DNA from: Pengzhenrongella sicca
GTDB lineage: Bacteria > Actinomycetota > Actinomycetes > Actinomycetales > Cellulomonadaceae
DNA length: 64,000 nucleotides
NCBI RefSeq assembly: GCF_017569225.1
Contig: NZ_CP071868.1
Location: 2,232,001 to 2,296,000 of the forward strand
Direction: 5' to 3'
Within the stretch, counting starts at the first letter, position 1; the number at the start of each line of letters is the position of its first letter. Positions 45,000-53,505 of this stretch are shown piece after piece. The notes under the pieces were generated by a model. The model was not told the origin of the DNA. It did not search any database and saw only the letters and a program-made list of their open reading frames with translations. The position numbers and the translations under genes were made by a program.

Positions 45000-45005
45000 T
45001 ACCGT
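45000..45005 (+). promoter_or_regulatory. leaderless-type -10 box TACCGT of rpe
   Basis: TACCGT ends 7 nt before the ATG at 45013. Confidence 0.45.
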
Positions 45006-45012
45006 GACCCGC

Positions 45013-45681
45013 ATGGCCGCCCTGATCAACCCCAGCATCCTGTCCGCTGACTTCGCGAACCTCGAGCGCGACCTCGGCGCGATCGCGAACGCCGACTACG
45101 CGCACGTCGACGTCATGGACAACCACTTCGTGCCGAACCTGACGCTCGGCCTCCCGCTGGTCGAGCGGCTCGCGCAGGTCTCCCCGGTGCCGCTCGACGT
45201 GCACCTGATGATCGAGGACCCGGACCGTTGGGCACCCGGGTTCGCCGAGGCCGGCGCCGCCTCGGTGACCTTCCACGCCGAGGCTGCGCAGGCTCCGGTC
45301 CGGCTGGCGCGAGAGCTGCGGCGGCTCGGCGCCCGGGCCGGGCTCGCGCTGCGCCCGGCGACGCCGGTCGAGCCGTTCCTCGACCTGCTCGCGGAGGTCG
45401 ACATGCTGCTCGTGATGACCGTCGAGCCCGGCTTCGGCGGCCAGTCGTTCATCGATGGCACCCTGCCGAAGATCCGCCGCGCGCGCGCCGCGATCGCCGA
45501 CGCCGGCCTCGACGTCTGGGTCCAGGTCGACGGCGGGGTGTCTCGGCAGACGATCGAGCGCATCGCCGACGCCGGCGCGAACGTCTTCGTCGCGGGCTCG
45601 GCCGTGTACGGCGCGGACAGCCCTGCCGCCGAGATCGACGCCCTGCGCGCCCTGGCAACGTCCGCCCAGCACGTGCACTGA
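45013..45681 (+). CDS. rpe: ribulose-phosphate 3-epimerase
   Basis: A 222-residue TIM-barrel enzyme that interconverts ribulose 5-phosphate and xylulose 5-phosphate. [32 protein letters not shown] (metal and catalytic Asp), [21 protein letters not shown] and [10 protein letters not shown] are present in order. Its product ribulose 5-phosphate is a precursor of riboflavin, and the rib operon follows, a common actinobacterial arrangement. ATG 45013 is chosen because homology begins there; the open frame to 44860 is not protein-like. Confidence 0.95.
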   Translation: MAALINPSILSADFANLERDLGAIANADYAHVDVMDNHFVPNLTLGLPLVERLAQVSPVPLDVHLMIEDPDRWAPGFAEAGAASVTFHAEAAQAPVRLARELRRLGARAGLALRPATPVEPFLDLLAEVDMLLVMTVEPGFGGQSFIDGTLPKIRRARAAIADAGLDVWVQVDGGVSRQTIERIADAGANVFVAGSAVYGADSPAAEIDALRALATSAQHVH

Positions 45682-45697
45682 GCCCACCGGCGGGTGT

Positions 45698-45715
45698 CCC
45701 GCGGCTCCCAGCGGG
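45698..45715 (+). terminator. possible terminator after rpe
   Basis: CCCGC and GCGGG pair around an 8-nt loop, 16 nt after the rpe stop. The stem is short. Confidence 0.35.
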
Positions 45716-45800
45716 TAAGCCGTGCACAGGCTCGAGCTTGCCGCGCGCCCGCTCGGGCCTGCCCCGCGGGGAGCACGGTCGGGCTGTGGCATGATCGCGG

Positions 45801-45806
45801 TAGAAC
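45801..45806 (+). promoter_or_regulatory. -10 box TAGAAC of the rib operon
   Basis: TAGAAC lies just ahead of the FMN riboswitch, giving a transcript start near 45813. Confidence 0.45.
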
Positions 45807-45813
45807 ACACACG

Positions 45814-45946
45814 TGCTCCGGGGTCGGTGAAAATCCGAGCCGGCGGTGACAGTCCGCGACCCGATCGAGACCCCTGCCCGGGGAATCGAGCGGTTGACCT
45901 GGTGAAACTCCGGGACCGACGGTGAAAGTCCGGATGGGAGGAGCAA
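45814..45946 (+). ncRNA. FMN riboswitch (RFN element)
   Basis: The conserved RFN blocks appear in order: GGGTCGGTGAAAATCCGAG, CCGGCGGTGACAGTCCGCGA, GGTTGACCTGGTGAAACTCC, GACGGTGAAAGTCC and GGATGGGAGGAG. FMN binding is known to switch off riboflavin genes. Downstream, 45951-46050 can form GC-rich hairpins (for example CGCTC and GAGCG arms near 45989) that may act as the terminator part. ribD starts 107 nt after the aptamer. Confidence 0.96.
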
Positions 45947-46053
45947 CGTGGCGGTGTGCGCGGCCTCGGCCGTCGCACCCGTGGTGACGCGCGCGCTCCC
46001 CGAGCGCTCGCGCCGCCCATCGTCCCCGGAGCCGCTCAGGCACGGGAGGCTGC

Positions 46054-47247
46054 ATGGCGATCACCGGCACCGCACGACGCGACGACGCGCCGCGCGTCGG
46101 CACCGCGACCCGCTCCGACCCAGCGCAGCATTTCGCCCCCGCGCCCCACGCCGACCGTGAGCACGACGTGGAGCTCGCCGCCATGGACCTCGCCCTCGAC
46201 CTCGCCCGCCGCGGCCCGGCCCACGGGCCGAACCCCCAGGTCGGCTGCGTGCTGCTCGCCGCGCCGTCGCTGACCGACCCGCCCGCCGCCGACCCGTCCG
46301 CCGCCGGCGACCTCGCCGGCCGGGTGCTCGCGCAGGGCTGGCACCGGGGCGCCGGCACGCCGCACGCCGAGGCGGCCGCGCTCGCCGCAGCGCGCGTGGC
46401 AGGCGTCGACGTGCGCGACGCGACGGCGGTCGTCACCCTCGAGCCGTGCAACCACACCGGCCGCACCGGTCCGTGCGCGAAGGCGCTGCTCGATGCGGGG
46501 ATCGCACGCGTCGTGATCGCGGTGGCGGACCCGAACCGGGTCGCGGCGGGCGGCGCGGACGTCCTGCGCGCCGCGGGCGTCGACGTCGAGGTCGGGGTGC
46601 GCGAGGCCGCCGGCCGCGAACTGCTGCGCACCTGGCTCGCCGCCGTCGAGCGCGAGCGACCGTTCGTCACCCTCAAGCTCGCGACCAGCCTCGACGGCCG
46701 GATAGCCGCGCGCGACGGCTCGAGCCGGTGGATCACGTCCGACGTCGCCCGCCAGCACGCGCACGACCTGCGCGCCCAGGTCGACGCCATCGCCGTCGGC
46801 ACCGGCACCGCCCTCACCGACGACCCGACGCTCACCGCGCGCAACGCCGCCGGCGAGCTCACGGGCCACCAGCCGCTGCGGGTCGTCGTCGGCGACCGCG
46901 AGCTCCCGGCGACGGCGCGCCTGCGCGGCCCCGGCGGCGAGCTCGTGCACCTGCGCACGCACGACGTCGGCAAGGTGCTCGCCGAGCTGCACCGCCGCGA
47001 GGTGCGCCACCTGCTCGTCGAGGGCGGGCCGACCCTGGCGGCCGCCTTCCTGCGCGCGGGCGTCGTCGACGAGATCCACGCCTACGTCGCGCCCGTGCTG
47101 CTCGGGGCCGGCGCCGCCGCCGTCGCCGACCTCGGCATCGACTCGATCGGCGGGGCGCTGCGCTTCGTCGCGCGCGACCCGGTCCCGCTCGGGCCGGACG
47201 TGCTCATCGTCGCGACCCCCACGCCCCGTACCCAGAAGGAGACCTGA
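46054..47247 (+). CDS. ribD: bifunctional riboflavin deaminase/reductase
   Basis: A 397-residue enzyme. After a 30-residue disordered tail, the zinc deaminase domain (about 32-175) has the His-Ala-Glu motif in PHAEAAAL and the cysteines in EPCNHTGRTGPCAKAL. The reductase domain (about 185-390) has FVTLKLATSLDGRIA, VGTGTALTDDP and LLVEGGPTLAAAFL. It carries out steps two and three of riboflavin synthesis. ATG 46054 follows GGGAGG at a normal distance. An unrelated GTG directly after the riboswitch is in another frame. The stop shares an A with ribE (TGATG). Confidence 0.95.
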   Translation: MAITGTARRDDAPRVGTATRSDPAQHFAPAPHADREHDVELAAMDLALDLARRGPAHGPNPQVGCVLLAAPSLTDPPAADPSAAGDLAGRVLAQGWHRGAGTPHAEAAALAAARVAGVDVRDATAVVTLEPCNHTGRTGPCAKALLDAGIARVVIAVADPNRVAAGGADVLRAAGVDVEVGVREAAGRELLRTWLAAVERERPFVTLKLATSLDGRIAARDGSSRWITSDVARQHAHDLRAQVDAIAVGTGTALTDDPTLTARNAAGELTGHQPLRVVVGDRELPATARLRGPGGELVHLRTHDVGKVLAELHRREVRHLLVEGGPTLAAAFLRAGVVDEIHAYVAPVLLGAGAAAVADLGIDSIGGALRFVARDPVPLGPDVLIVATPTPRTQKET

Positions 47248-47870
47248 TGTTCACCGGAATCATCGAGGAGCTCGGCACGGTCGTCGCGCTCGAGCGCGCG
47301 AGCGGCCCGGCGGGCGGCCGGGACGCCGACGCCCGGATCACCGTCCGCGGCCCGCTGGTCACGTCCGACGCCGCGCTCGGCGACTCGATCTCCGTCGCCG
47401 GGGTGTGCCTGACGGTCGCGGCGCTGGGCGAGGGCACCTTCACGTCGGACGTCATGCCCGAGTCCCTGCGCCGCACCTCCCTCGGCGACCTCGAGCCCGG
47501 CGCAGCCGTCAACCTCGAGCGCGCGGTCCGCGCCGACGGCCGGCTCGGGGGGCACGTCGTGTCCGGGCACGTCGACGGCGTCGGCCGCATCCTGAGCCGC
47601 GCCCCCGGGCCGCGGTGGGACGACGTCGTCGTCGCGATGCCACCCGAGCTCGCCGGCTACGTCGCCGAGAAGGGCTCGATCACGATCAGCGGCGTCTCGC
47701 TCACCGTGACGACCGTCGGCCCGGACAGCTTCGGGGTGAGCCTGATCCCGACAACGCTCGCCGCGACGACCCTCGGGGCGCTGCGCGTCGGCGACCCCGT
47801 CAACCTGGAGGTAGATGTGATGGCGAAGTACGTCGAGCGACTGCTCACCACGGCCGGGGTGCTCCGATGA
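47247..47870 (+). CDS. ribE: riboflavin synthase alpha chain
   Basis: A 207-residue enzyme made of two lumazine-binding barrels. The first starts [13 protein letters not shown] and holds [13 protein letters not shown]. The second follows [13 protein letters not shown] and holds [13 protein letters not shown]. It dismutates two lumazines into riboflavin. Length and both motifs are typical. It is overlapped by ribBA (ATGA) and shares an A of its ATG with the ribD stop. The operon therefore reads ribD-ribE-ribBA-ribH. Confidence 0.96.
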   Translation: MFTGIIEELGTVVALERASGPAGGRDADARITVRGPLVTSDAALGDSISVAGVCLTVAALGEGTFTSDVMPESLRRTSLGDLEPGAAVNLERAVRADGRLGGHVVSGHVDGVGRILSRAPGPRWDDVVVAMPPELAGYVAEKGSITISGVSLTVTTVGPDSFGVSLIPTTLAATTLGALRVGDPVNLEVDVMAKYVERLLTTAGVLR

Positions 47871-49255
47871 GCCGTCCCGCCGCGGCGGCGCTGCCGACGC
47901 CGCGCGACCCGGCCGCCGACGCCCCGCGCCCCGCGGGCGCCGACGGCGAGATCCGGCTCGGCACCATCGAGCAGGCGCTGGACGCGCTGCGCGAGGGCCG
48001 CCCGGTGCTGGTCGCCGACTCGCCGGACCGCGAGAACGAGGCCGACGTCGTGCTCGCGGCCGGCTCCGCGACGCCCGAGTGGATCGCCTGGACCATCCGG
48101 CACTCGTCGGGCTACCTGTGCGCGCCGATGACCTCCGAACGCGCGGACGCCCTGGAGCTGCCGCTGATGGTCCCGCACAGCCAGGACCCGCGCCGCACCG
48201 CGTACACCGTGACCGTCGACGCGGCGCGCGGCGTCACGACCGGCATCTCCGCGCACGACCGGGCGCGCACCCTCCGGGTCCTGGCCAACCCGGGCTCGGG
48301 CGCCGTCGACCTGATCCGGCCCGGGCATGTGCTGCCGCTGCGCGCCGTCCCGGGCGGGGTACTGCACCGCGCGGGTCACACCGAGGCGGCCGTCGACCTG
48401 TGCCGGCTCGCCGGTCTCGCGCCCGTCGGCGCGATCTCCGAGCTCGTCAACGACGACGGCACCATGATGCGGCTCGGCCAGGCCGCTCACCTGGCCGTCC
48501 GGGACGAGCTGGTGCTCATCACGATCGCCGACCTGATCGCGTGGCGCCGCGCGCACGGCGACGTCCCGGCGACGGCGGCGGCCGACGACGACGGCGCCCC
48601 GGCGATGCCGCGCGTGCACGCCGGCGCGATCGCTGCGCTGCCCACCCGGCACGGGACGTTCCGCGTGCACTCCTACCGGGACCTGCGCACCGGCGCCGAC
48701 CACGTCGCGCTCGTGTCGGTCCAGCCGTGGGCGGGCACCCCGATCGTCCGGGTGCACTCCGAGTGCCTCACCGGCGACGCGTTCAGCTCGCTGCGTTGCG
48801 ACTGCGGCCCGCAGCTCGACGCCTCGCTCGAGCGGGCGGCCGCCGAGGGCGGCATCGTCGTCTACGTGCGCGGCCACGAGGGCCGCGGGATCGGGCTCGC
48901 GTCCAAGATCGCGGCCTACGAGCTCCAGGACTCCGGCCGGGACACCGTGCAGGCGAACCTCGACCTCGGCTGGCCCGCAGACCGGCGCGAGTACGGCGCC
49001 GCGGCGGCGATCCTCACCGACCTCGGCGCCCGCCGCGTGCGGCTGCTCACCAACAACCCGGCGAAGGTCCTCGGCCTGCGCGCGCACGGCGTCGAGGTCA
49101 CCGAGATGATCGGTCTCGAGGTCGGCCACACCCCGCAGAACGCCGGCTACCTGCACACGAAGGCGGCCGAGATGGGCCACCTGCTCACCCACCCCGCTGG
49201 CGGCCCCGCCGGCGCAACCCACCTGCCCGTCACCCCCGAGGAGATCCCCACATGA
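47867..49255 (+). CDS. ribBA: DHBP synthase / GTP cyclohydrolase II
   Basis: A 462-residue bifunctional enzyme. The RibB half (about 28-235) has [33 protein letters not shown] and [13 protein letters not shown]. The RibA half (about 255-450) has the zinc site [28 protein letters not shown] and LLTNNPAKV. It makes dihydroxybutanone phosphate from ribulose 5-phosphate (linked to the upstream rpe) and opens GTP to start the pathway. ATGA overlaps occur at both ends. All zinc ligands are present. Confidence 0.97.
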   Translation: MSRPAAAALPTPRDPAADAPRPAGADGEIRLGTIEQALDALREGRPVLVADSPDRENEADVVLAAGSATPEWIAWTIRHSSGYLCAPMTSERADALELPLMVPHSQDPRRTAYTVTVDAARGVTTGISAHDRARTLRVLANPGSGAVDLIRPGHVLPLRAVPGGVLHRAGHTEAAVDLCRLAGLAPVGAISELVNDDGTMMRLGQAAHLAVRDELVLITIADLIAWRRAHGDVPATAAADDDGAPAMPRVHAGAIAALPTRHGTFRVHSYRDLRTGADHVALVSVQPWAGTPIVRVHSECLTGDAFSSLRCDCGPQLDASLERAAAEGGIVVYVRGHEGRGIGLASKIAAYELQDSGRDTVQANLDLGWPADRREYGAAAAILTDLGARRVRLLTNNPAKVLGLRAHGVEVTEMIGLEVGHTPQNAGYLHTKAAEMGHLLTHPAGGPAGATHLPVTPEEIPT

Positions 49256-49719
49256 GCGGTACCGGAGCACCCGACCTGCAGGTCGACGGCAGCGGCTTGT
49301 ACGTCACCATCGTCGCCGCACGCTGGCACACCGTCGTCATGGACGGCCTGCTCGCGGGCGCGCGGCGCGCGCTGGTCGCCGCCGGCGTCACGGAGATCCG
49401 CGAGGTCCGCGTGCCCGGCTCGTTCGAGCTGCCCATCGCGGCGTCGCGCGCCGCCCACCACCGCGCGGACGCGATCGTCGCGCTCGGCGTCGTCATCCGC
49501 GGCGGCACCCCGCACTTCGAGTACGTCTGCCAGGCCGCGACCCAGGGCCTGTCCGACGTCGCGCTGCGCTCGGGCGTCCCGGTCGGGTTCGGGCTGCTGA
49601 CCTGCGACGACGAGGCGCAGGCCATCGACCGCGCCGGGCTGCCCGGCTCGCACGAGGACAAGGGCGCCGACGCGGCGAACGCCGCGATCGCGACCGTCCT
49701 CGCCCTGCGCGGCATCTGA
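49252..49719 (+). CDS. ribH: 6,7-dimethyl-8-ribityllumazine synthase
   Basis: A 155-residue subunit of the icosahedral or pentameric lumazine synthase. [20 protein letters not shown] binds substrate, [11 protein letters not shown] is the phosphate-side loop, [17 protein letters not shown] holds the catalytic His, and [18 protein letters not shown] follows. Slight departures (RWHT for RFN-type residues) are seen in actinobacterial enzymes. ATGA overlap with ribBA; pnuX-like gene 3 nt downstream. Confidence 0.95.
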   Translation: MSGTGAPDLQVDGSGLYVTIVAARWHTVVMDGLLAGARRALVAAGVTEIREVRVPGSFELPIAASRAAHHRADAIVALGVVIRGGTPHFEYVCQAATQGLSDVALRSGVPVGFGLLTCDDEAQAIDRAGLPGSHEDKGADAANAAIATVLALRGI

Positions 49720-49721
49720 CC

Positions 49722-50408
49722 GTGGGAGTGCTCGGCTGGCTCTTCGACGCCCAGGTCTCGATCGCCGGGCACCCCATCCTGTGGCGCGAGATCATCGGGA
49801 ACCTGTTCGGCCTCGCGTCCGCCGTGGGCGGGTTGCGCCGCCAGATCTGGGCCTGGCCGGTCGGCATCGTGGGCAACGCGCTGCTGTTCACCGTCTTCCT
49901 CGGCGGCGTGTTCAACACCCCGCAGGCGACGGACCTGTACGGCCAGGCCGGCCGGCAGGTGTTCTTCATCGCCGTCGCGGTCTACGGCTGGGTGCGCTGG
50001 AGCTCGACCCGCCGCGCGAGCGGGGGCGAGGGCCCGGCCGTCGTGCCGCGCTGGGCCGGCCGCAGGGGCTGGATCCAGCTCGGGACGGTCGCGGTGGTCG
50101 GGACCGCCGGCTGCTACCTGCTCTTTCGCGAGCTGGGCTCGTACGGCCCGCTCGCCGACGCGTGGATCTTCACCGGCAGCCTGCTCGCCACCTACGGCAT
50201 GGCGCGCGGCTGGACCGAGTTCTGGCTGATCTGGATCGCGGTCGACGCCGTCGGCGTCCCCCTCCTCCTGCAGGCCGGGTACTACCCGTCGGCGGTGCTC
50301 TACCTCGTGTACGCGGGCGTCGTCCTCTACGGCTTCACGGTCTGGCTACGGGCCCAGCGCACCGAGGCTCCGCAGCGCGTGACGGCCGCCGCCGGCTCCG
50401 GCGTCTAG
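49722..50408 (+). CDS. pnuX: PnuC-family transporter, probably riboflavin uptake (PnuX)
   Basis: A 228-residue membrane protein with about seven helices and PnuC-family features: WREIIGNLFGLASAVGGLRRQIWAWPVGIVGN is cut by family aromatic residues, and a late WTEFWLIWIAVDAVGVPLLL region matches the substrate-binding helices. Family members carry nicotinamide riboside, thiamine or riboflavin. Its place as last gene of an FMN-riboswitch operon (as for PnuX of Corynebacterium glutamicum) suggests riboflavin import. It starts with GTG 3 nt after ribH. Confidence 0.85.
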   Translation: MGVLGWLFDAQVSIAGHPILWREIIGNLFGLASAVGGLRRQIWAWPVGIVGNALLFTVFLGGVFNTPQATDLYGQAGRQVFFIAVAVYGWVRWSSTRRASGGEGPAVVPRWAGRRGWIQLGTVAVVGTAGCYLLFRELGSYGPLADAWIFTGSLLATYGMARGWTEFWLIWIAVDAVGVPLLLQAGYYPSAVLYLVYAGVVLYGFTVWLRAQRTEAPQRVTAAAGSGV

Positions 50409-50411
50409 GCT
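50406..50411 (+). promoter_or_regulatory. leaderless-type -10 box TAGGCT of hisE
   Basis: TAGGCT overlaps the pnuX stop and ends 6 nt before the hisE GTG at 50418. Confidence 0.5.
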
Positions 50412-50417
50412 GGGTGC

Positions 50418-50681
50418 GTGAAAACGTTTGACTCCCTGTTCGCCGAGCTGACCGCCAAGGCCGCCGCTCGCCCCGCCGGATCCGGCACCGTCGCCGAGCT
50501 GGACGGCGGCGTGCACGCCATCGGCAAGAAGGTCGTCGAGGAGGCGGCCGAGGTCTGGATCGCCGCGGAGTACGAGGGCGGGGCCCGCACCGCGGAGGAG
50601 ATCTCGCAGCTGCTCTACCACCTGCAGGTCATGATGATCGCGTGCGACCTCACGCTCGAGGACGTCTACGCGCATCTGTGA
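50418..50681 (+). CDS. hisE: phosphoribosyl-ATP diphosphatase
   Basis: An 87-residue MazG-like enzyme of histidine synthesis that hydrolyses PR-ATP. The core [18 protein letters not shown] is the metal-binding helix pair, and [16 protein letters not shown] closes the bundle. As usual in actinobacteria it is a separate protein directly upstream of hisG. The start is GTG with a leaderless-type box. A 113-nt spacer separates it from hisG. Confidence 0.95.
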   Translation: MKTFDSLFAELTAKAAARPAGSGTVAELDGGVHAIGKKVVEEAAEVWIAAEYEGGARTAEEISQLLYHLQVMMIACDLTLEDVYAHL

Positions 50682-50794
50682 CCGCGCGGGGCCGCGGCCC
50701 GGTTCGACCAGCGCGTCGCACGCCCCAGCCCGTCGCTCGGCCCCTCGTCTCGCACACCCAGCCCGCCACCCCTGAGTTCTTCCGTGAGGATCCC

Positions 50795-51640
50795 GTGTTC
50801 CGCATCGCCGTCCCGAACAAGGGCTCGCTGTCCGAGCCCGCCGCGACCATGCTCAAGAAGGCCGGGTACCGCCAGCGGCGCGACCCGCGCGACCTGGTGC
50901 TGCAGGACCCGGCCAACGACGTCGAGTTCTTCTTCCTGCGCCCGCGCGACATCGCGGTCTACGTCGGCTCCGGCACGGTCGACGCCGGCATCACCGGCCG
51001 CGACCTGCTGCTCGACTCGGGCGCGCACGCCGTCGAGCACCTCCCGCTCGGCTTCGCCGGATCGACCTTCCGGTATGCCGGCCCCCAGGACCGCGTCACC
51101 GCGGTCGAGCAGATCCACGGCCTGCGGGTCGCGACGTCGTACCCCGTGCTCGTCACCGGGCACCTCGCGGCCCGCGGCGTGACGGCGACGGTCGTGCGGC
51201 TCGACGGCGCGGTCGAGTCCGCGGTCCAGCTCGGCATCGCCGACGTCGTCGCCGACGTCGTCTCGACCGGCACCACCCTGCGCGGCGCGGGCCTGGTCGT
51301 CTTCGGCGACCCGATCCTCGTGTCCGAGGCGGTGCTGATCCGCCCCGCCGACGCCGAGGCCGGCGTCGGCCTCGAGACGCTCACCCGCCGCCTGCAGGGC
51401 GTGCTCGTCGCCGACCAGTACGTGCTGATGGACTACGACGTGCCGACGGCGCAGGTCGAGCGCGCGATCGCGATCACGCCCGGGCTCGAGTCGCCGACCG
51501 TCTCGCCGCTGCACAAGCAGGACTGGTCCGCGGTGCGCGCGATGGTCCGCAGGGACCAGACGAACCAGGTGATGGACGATCTCTACGACATCGGCGCCCG
51601 CGCCATCCTCGTCACGTCGATCCACGCCTGCCGGCTCTAG
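50795..51640 (+). CDS. hisG: ATP phosphoribosyltransferase (long form)
   Basis: A 281-residue first enzyme of histidine synthesis. [15 protein letters not shown] begins the catalytic domain, and the PRPP loop lies in [22 protein letters not shown]. The C-terminal ACT-like domain ([18 protein letters not shown]) marks the long, HisZ-independent form that is inhibited by histidine. GTG 50795 has AGGAT upstream and matches family starts; the open frame from 50642 overlaps hisE and is not protein-like. Confidence 0.95.
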   Translation: MFRIAVPNKGSLSEPAATMLKKAGYRQRRDPRDLVLQDPANDVEFFFLRPRDIAVYVGSGTVDAGITGRDLLLDSGAHAVEHLPLGFAGSTFRYAGPQDRVTAVEQIHGLRVATSYPVLVTGHLAARGVTATVVRLDGAVESAVQLGIADVVADVVSTGTTLRGAGLVVFGDPILVSEAVLIRPADAEAGVGLETLTRRLQGVLVADQYVLMDYDVPTAQVERAIAITPGLESPTVSPLHKQDWSAVRAMVRRDQTNQVMDDLYDIGARAILVTSIHACRL

Positions 51641-51643
51641 GCC

Positions 51644-52150
51644 GTGGCCGGGCCCGCCGCGCCGCCACCGGTACCCGAACCTGGTTCGGCCGCCGGAGCG
51701 CGCGCGGCGGCGCTGGCCACCCTGTACGCGCCGTTCCGCCCCCGGCTCGCCCGCTGGGTGTCGCTCGTCCTCGCGGCGATCGTGGCGGTCGGCACGCCCG
51801 CGCTGGTGCTCACGATCGAGGGCACGTACGGATTCCTCGACCTCGCGGGTTTCGCGATAGTCGGCGGCGCGATCGTCTGGTTCTGCTGGCGGCAGGCGAG
51901 CGTGTGCGCCGTCGTGGATGAGCAGGGCATCGCCGTGCGCAACCTGCTGCTGTCCCGCCGGCTCGACTGGGCCGAGATCGTGTCGGTCCGGTTCGGCGCG
52001 GGCCGGCCGTGGGTCCAGCTCGACCTCGCGGACGGCGACACGCTCGCCGTGATGGGCGTCCAGCGGGCCGACGGCGCTCGCTCGGTGTCCGAGGCGAGCC
52101 GCCTCGCGACCCTGGTGGCGCTGCACACCCGCACGTCGCGCGACGACTGA
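51644..52150 (+). CDS. PH-domain membrane protein
   Basis: A 168-residue protein with a Pro/Ala-rich start, two hydrophobic helices (SLVLAAIVAVGTPALVL and LAGFAIVGGAIVWFCW) and a small cytosolic PH-like domain (VVDEQGIAVRNLLLSRRLDWAEIVSVRFGAG is the strand-rich core). Such proteins often follow hisG in actinobacteria; their role is unknown. It starts with GTG 3 nt after hisG and is likely in the same transcript. Confidence 0.8.
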   Translation: MAGPAAPPPVPEPGSAAGARAAALATLYAPFRPRLARWVSLVLAAIVAVGTPALVLTIEGTYGFLDLAGFAIVGGAIVWFCWRQASVCAVVDEQGIAVRNLLLSRRLDWAEIVSVRFGAGRPWVQLDLADGDTLAVMGVQRADGARSVSEASRLATLVALHTRTSRDD

Positions 52151-52189
52151 CCCGCCGCGCGACCAACGCGTAGGGAGTGCGCCGCCCGC

Positions 52190-53437
52190 TCAGGACAGCA
52201 GCCGGGCGGCGTGCACGCCCGCGGCCGCGGCCGCGAGGAACGCCGCCGGGTCCTGGGCCAGGCCGCGGCCCATCGTGGAGAGCCGGACGGGCGAGGCCGC
52301 CAGCGCCGCGAGCAGGTCCTCGCCGGCGTCGACCCGCACGAGGCGGTGCCGCCCGGTCGGCGCGACGAGCGCGAGTGCCTGCTGGTTGATGCGGGCACCC
52401 AGGGCGTCGAGCGAGCCGGCCTCGAGCGGCGGCACGCCGTCGGCGTCCGCGACGCCCTCGAAGGGGCCGGGCGGGAACACCGGTACGACGACGTCGGCCG
52501 GCGCGAGCGCGACGCGCCCGTACGCGGTGAGCGAGTGGTGGGAGATGCCGAGATGCCGCTCGCGCTCGTCCGCGCCCGAGACCCGCAGCGACGCGATCGG
52601 CCGACCCCCGAGCGTGCCGGCCGCGTTCACGGCCTCGCCCGCGGCGACGCCCGAGAAGCCCCAGCGCGTGCCCGTCCCCAGGTTTCCGGGCCCCTGCGCG
52701 ACGACGACGAGGTCGGCGCCCACGACGAGCCGCGCCGCGAGCAGCGCCGTGTGCACGGTGACCGCTTCGAGGTCCCCGCCGAACGCCTGCCCGGCGGTCA
52801 GGCACGCCTCGATCCAGCCCGCCTCGCGCAGCCCGGCGACGGTCCGGGAAAACCACGCCGGCAGCGCACCGCCGTCCGACATCACGTAGGCGACCCGCGG
52901 CGCGGGCCGGCCGGCGAGCGCGGCGCCGTGCCGCGCGCCGGCGATGATCGCGGGCAGCGCGGAGTGCAGGTCGGCGATCACCACGGGCAGGCCGGCGAGG
53001 TCGTCGGCGTCGCGCAACAGCTCGTGGTGGGCGGACTCCTGCTCGTCGACGCCGAGCACGAGCGCCTGGAGCGGGGTGTAGCGGGCCTTGACCAGGTGCC
53101 CGGGTCCGGCCGCGGGATCCGGGGGCGGGGCGTCGGGCAGGGCCACGACGAGCGCGTACCCGCCGGTACCGAGGCCCCGGGCGAGCGCCGAGACGTTGAG
53201 CAGGACGCGGTCGCCGACCGCCGGGTCGCCCACCAGGCCCGGGTACGCGAGCGCGCGCACCTCGGTGCCGTCGGGCAGCACCGCCCCGTCCTGTGCGGCG
53301 GGCGCGAGGTCGGCGGGCGCGAGGTCGGCGGCCGCGACGTCGTCGGCCCCCGTGCCCCCAAGCCGGACCCGGATCTCCTGGGCACCCGACCAGGTCGAAC
53401 CGCGCGAGACTACGACTCCGGTACGCCAGGTGATCAC
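52190..53437 (-). CDS. DUF3866 family protein
   Basis: A 415-residue protein of the actinobacterial DUF3866 family. ITWRTGVVVSRGSTWSGAQEI starts it, then GDRVLLNVSALARGLGTGGYALVVA, HLVKARYTPLQALVLGVDEQ, and AYVMSDGGALPAWFSRTVAGL. A central VAQGPGNLGTGTRWGFSGVA is the most distinctive block. The biochemical role is unknown; it is regularly next to pafBC, as here, and may belong to the same DNA-damage or proteasome-linked neighbourhood. GTG 53437 is chosen because a TACCGT box lies 6 nt upstream on the minus strand and homology starts there. It is divergent from pafB. Confidence 0.85.
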   Translation of the reverse strand: MITWRTGVVVSRGSTWSGAQEIRVRLGGTGADDVAAADLAPADLAPAAQDGAVLPDGTEVRALAYPGLVGDPAVGDRVLLNVSALARGLGTGGYALVVALPDAPPPDPAAGPGHLVKARYTPLQALVLGVDEQESAHHELLRDADDLAGLPVVIADLHSALPAIIAGARHGAALAGRPAPRVAYVMSDGGALPAWFSRTVAGLREAGWIEACLTAGQAFGGDLEAVTVHTALLAARLVVGADLVVVAQGPGNLGTGTRWGFSGVAAGEAVNAAGTLGGRPIASLRVSGADERERHLGISHHSLTAYGRVALAPADVVVPVFPPGPFEGVADADGVPPLEAGSLDALGARINQQALALVAPTGRHRLVRVDAGEDLLAALAASPVRLSTMGRGLAQDPAAFLAAAAAGVHAARLLS

Positions 53438-53443
53438 GACCTC

Positions 53444-53449
53444 ACGGTA
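53444..53449 (-). promoter_or_regulatory. leaderless-type -10 box TACCGT of the DUF3866 gene
   Basis: On the minus strand TACCGT ends 6 nt before the GTG at 53437. Confidence 0.45.
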
Positions 53450-53491
53450 TCGGCTGGCGCGAGCCGGGCGAGCCGCGCCCCGGCGATCGTC

Positions 53492-53497
53492 TAGCCT
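53492..53497 (+). promoter_or_regulatory. leaderless-type -10 box TAGCCT of pafB
   Basis: TAGCCT ends 8 nt before ATG 53506. The divergent DUF3866 promoter is only about 45 bp away, so the two promoters share one short region. Confidence 0.45.
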
Positions 53498-53505
53498 GGG
53501 CTCCG

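Noticed and set aside
44860-45012. N-terminal extension of rpe by 51 codons
   Set aside because: The usual rpe start motif lies right after ATG 45013, and the extension is His/Arg/Ser-rich noise.
45948-46160. 70-codon frame starting just after the FMN riboswitch
   Set aside because: Not annotated as a gene: its Shine-Dalgarno is part of the conserved aptamer and the product is Arg/Pro-rich noise once it overlaps ribD. It is kept as a finding only.
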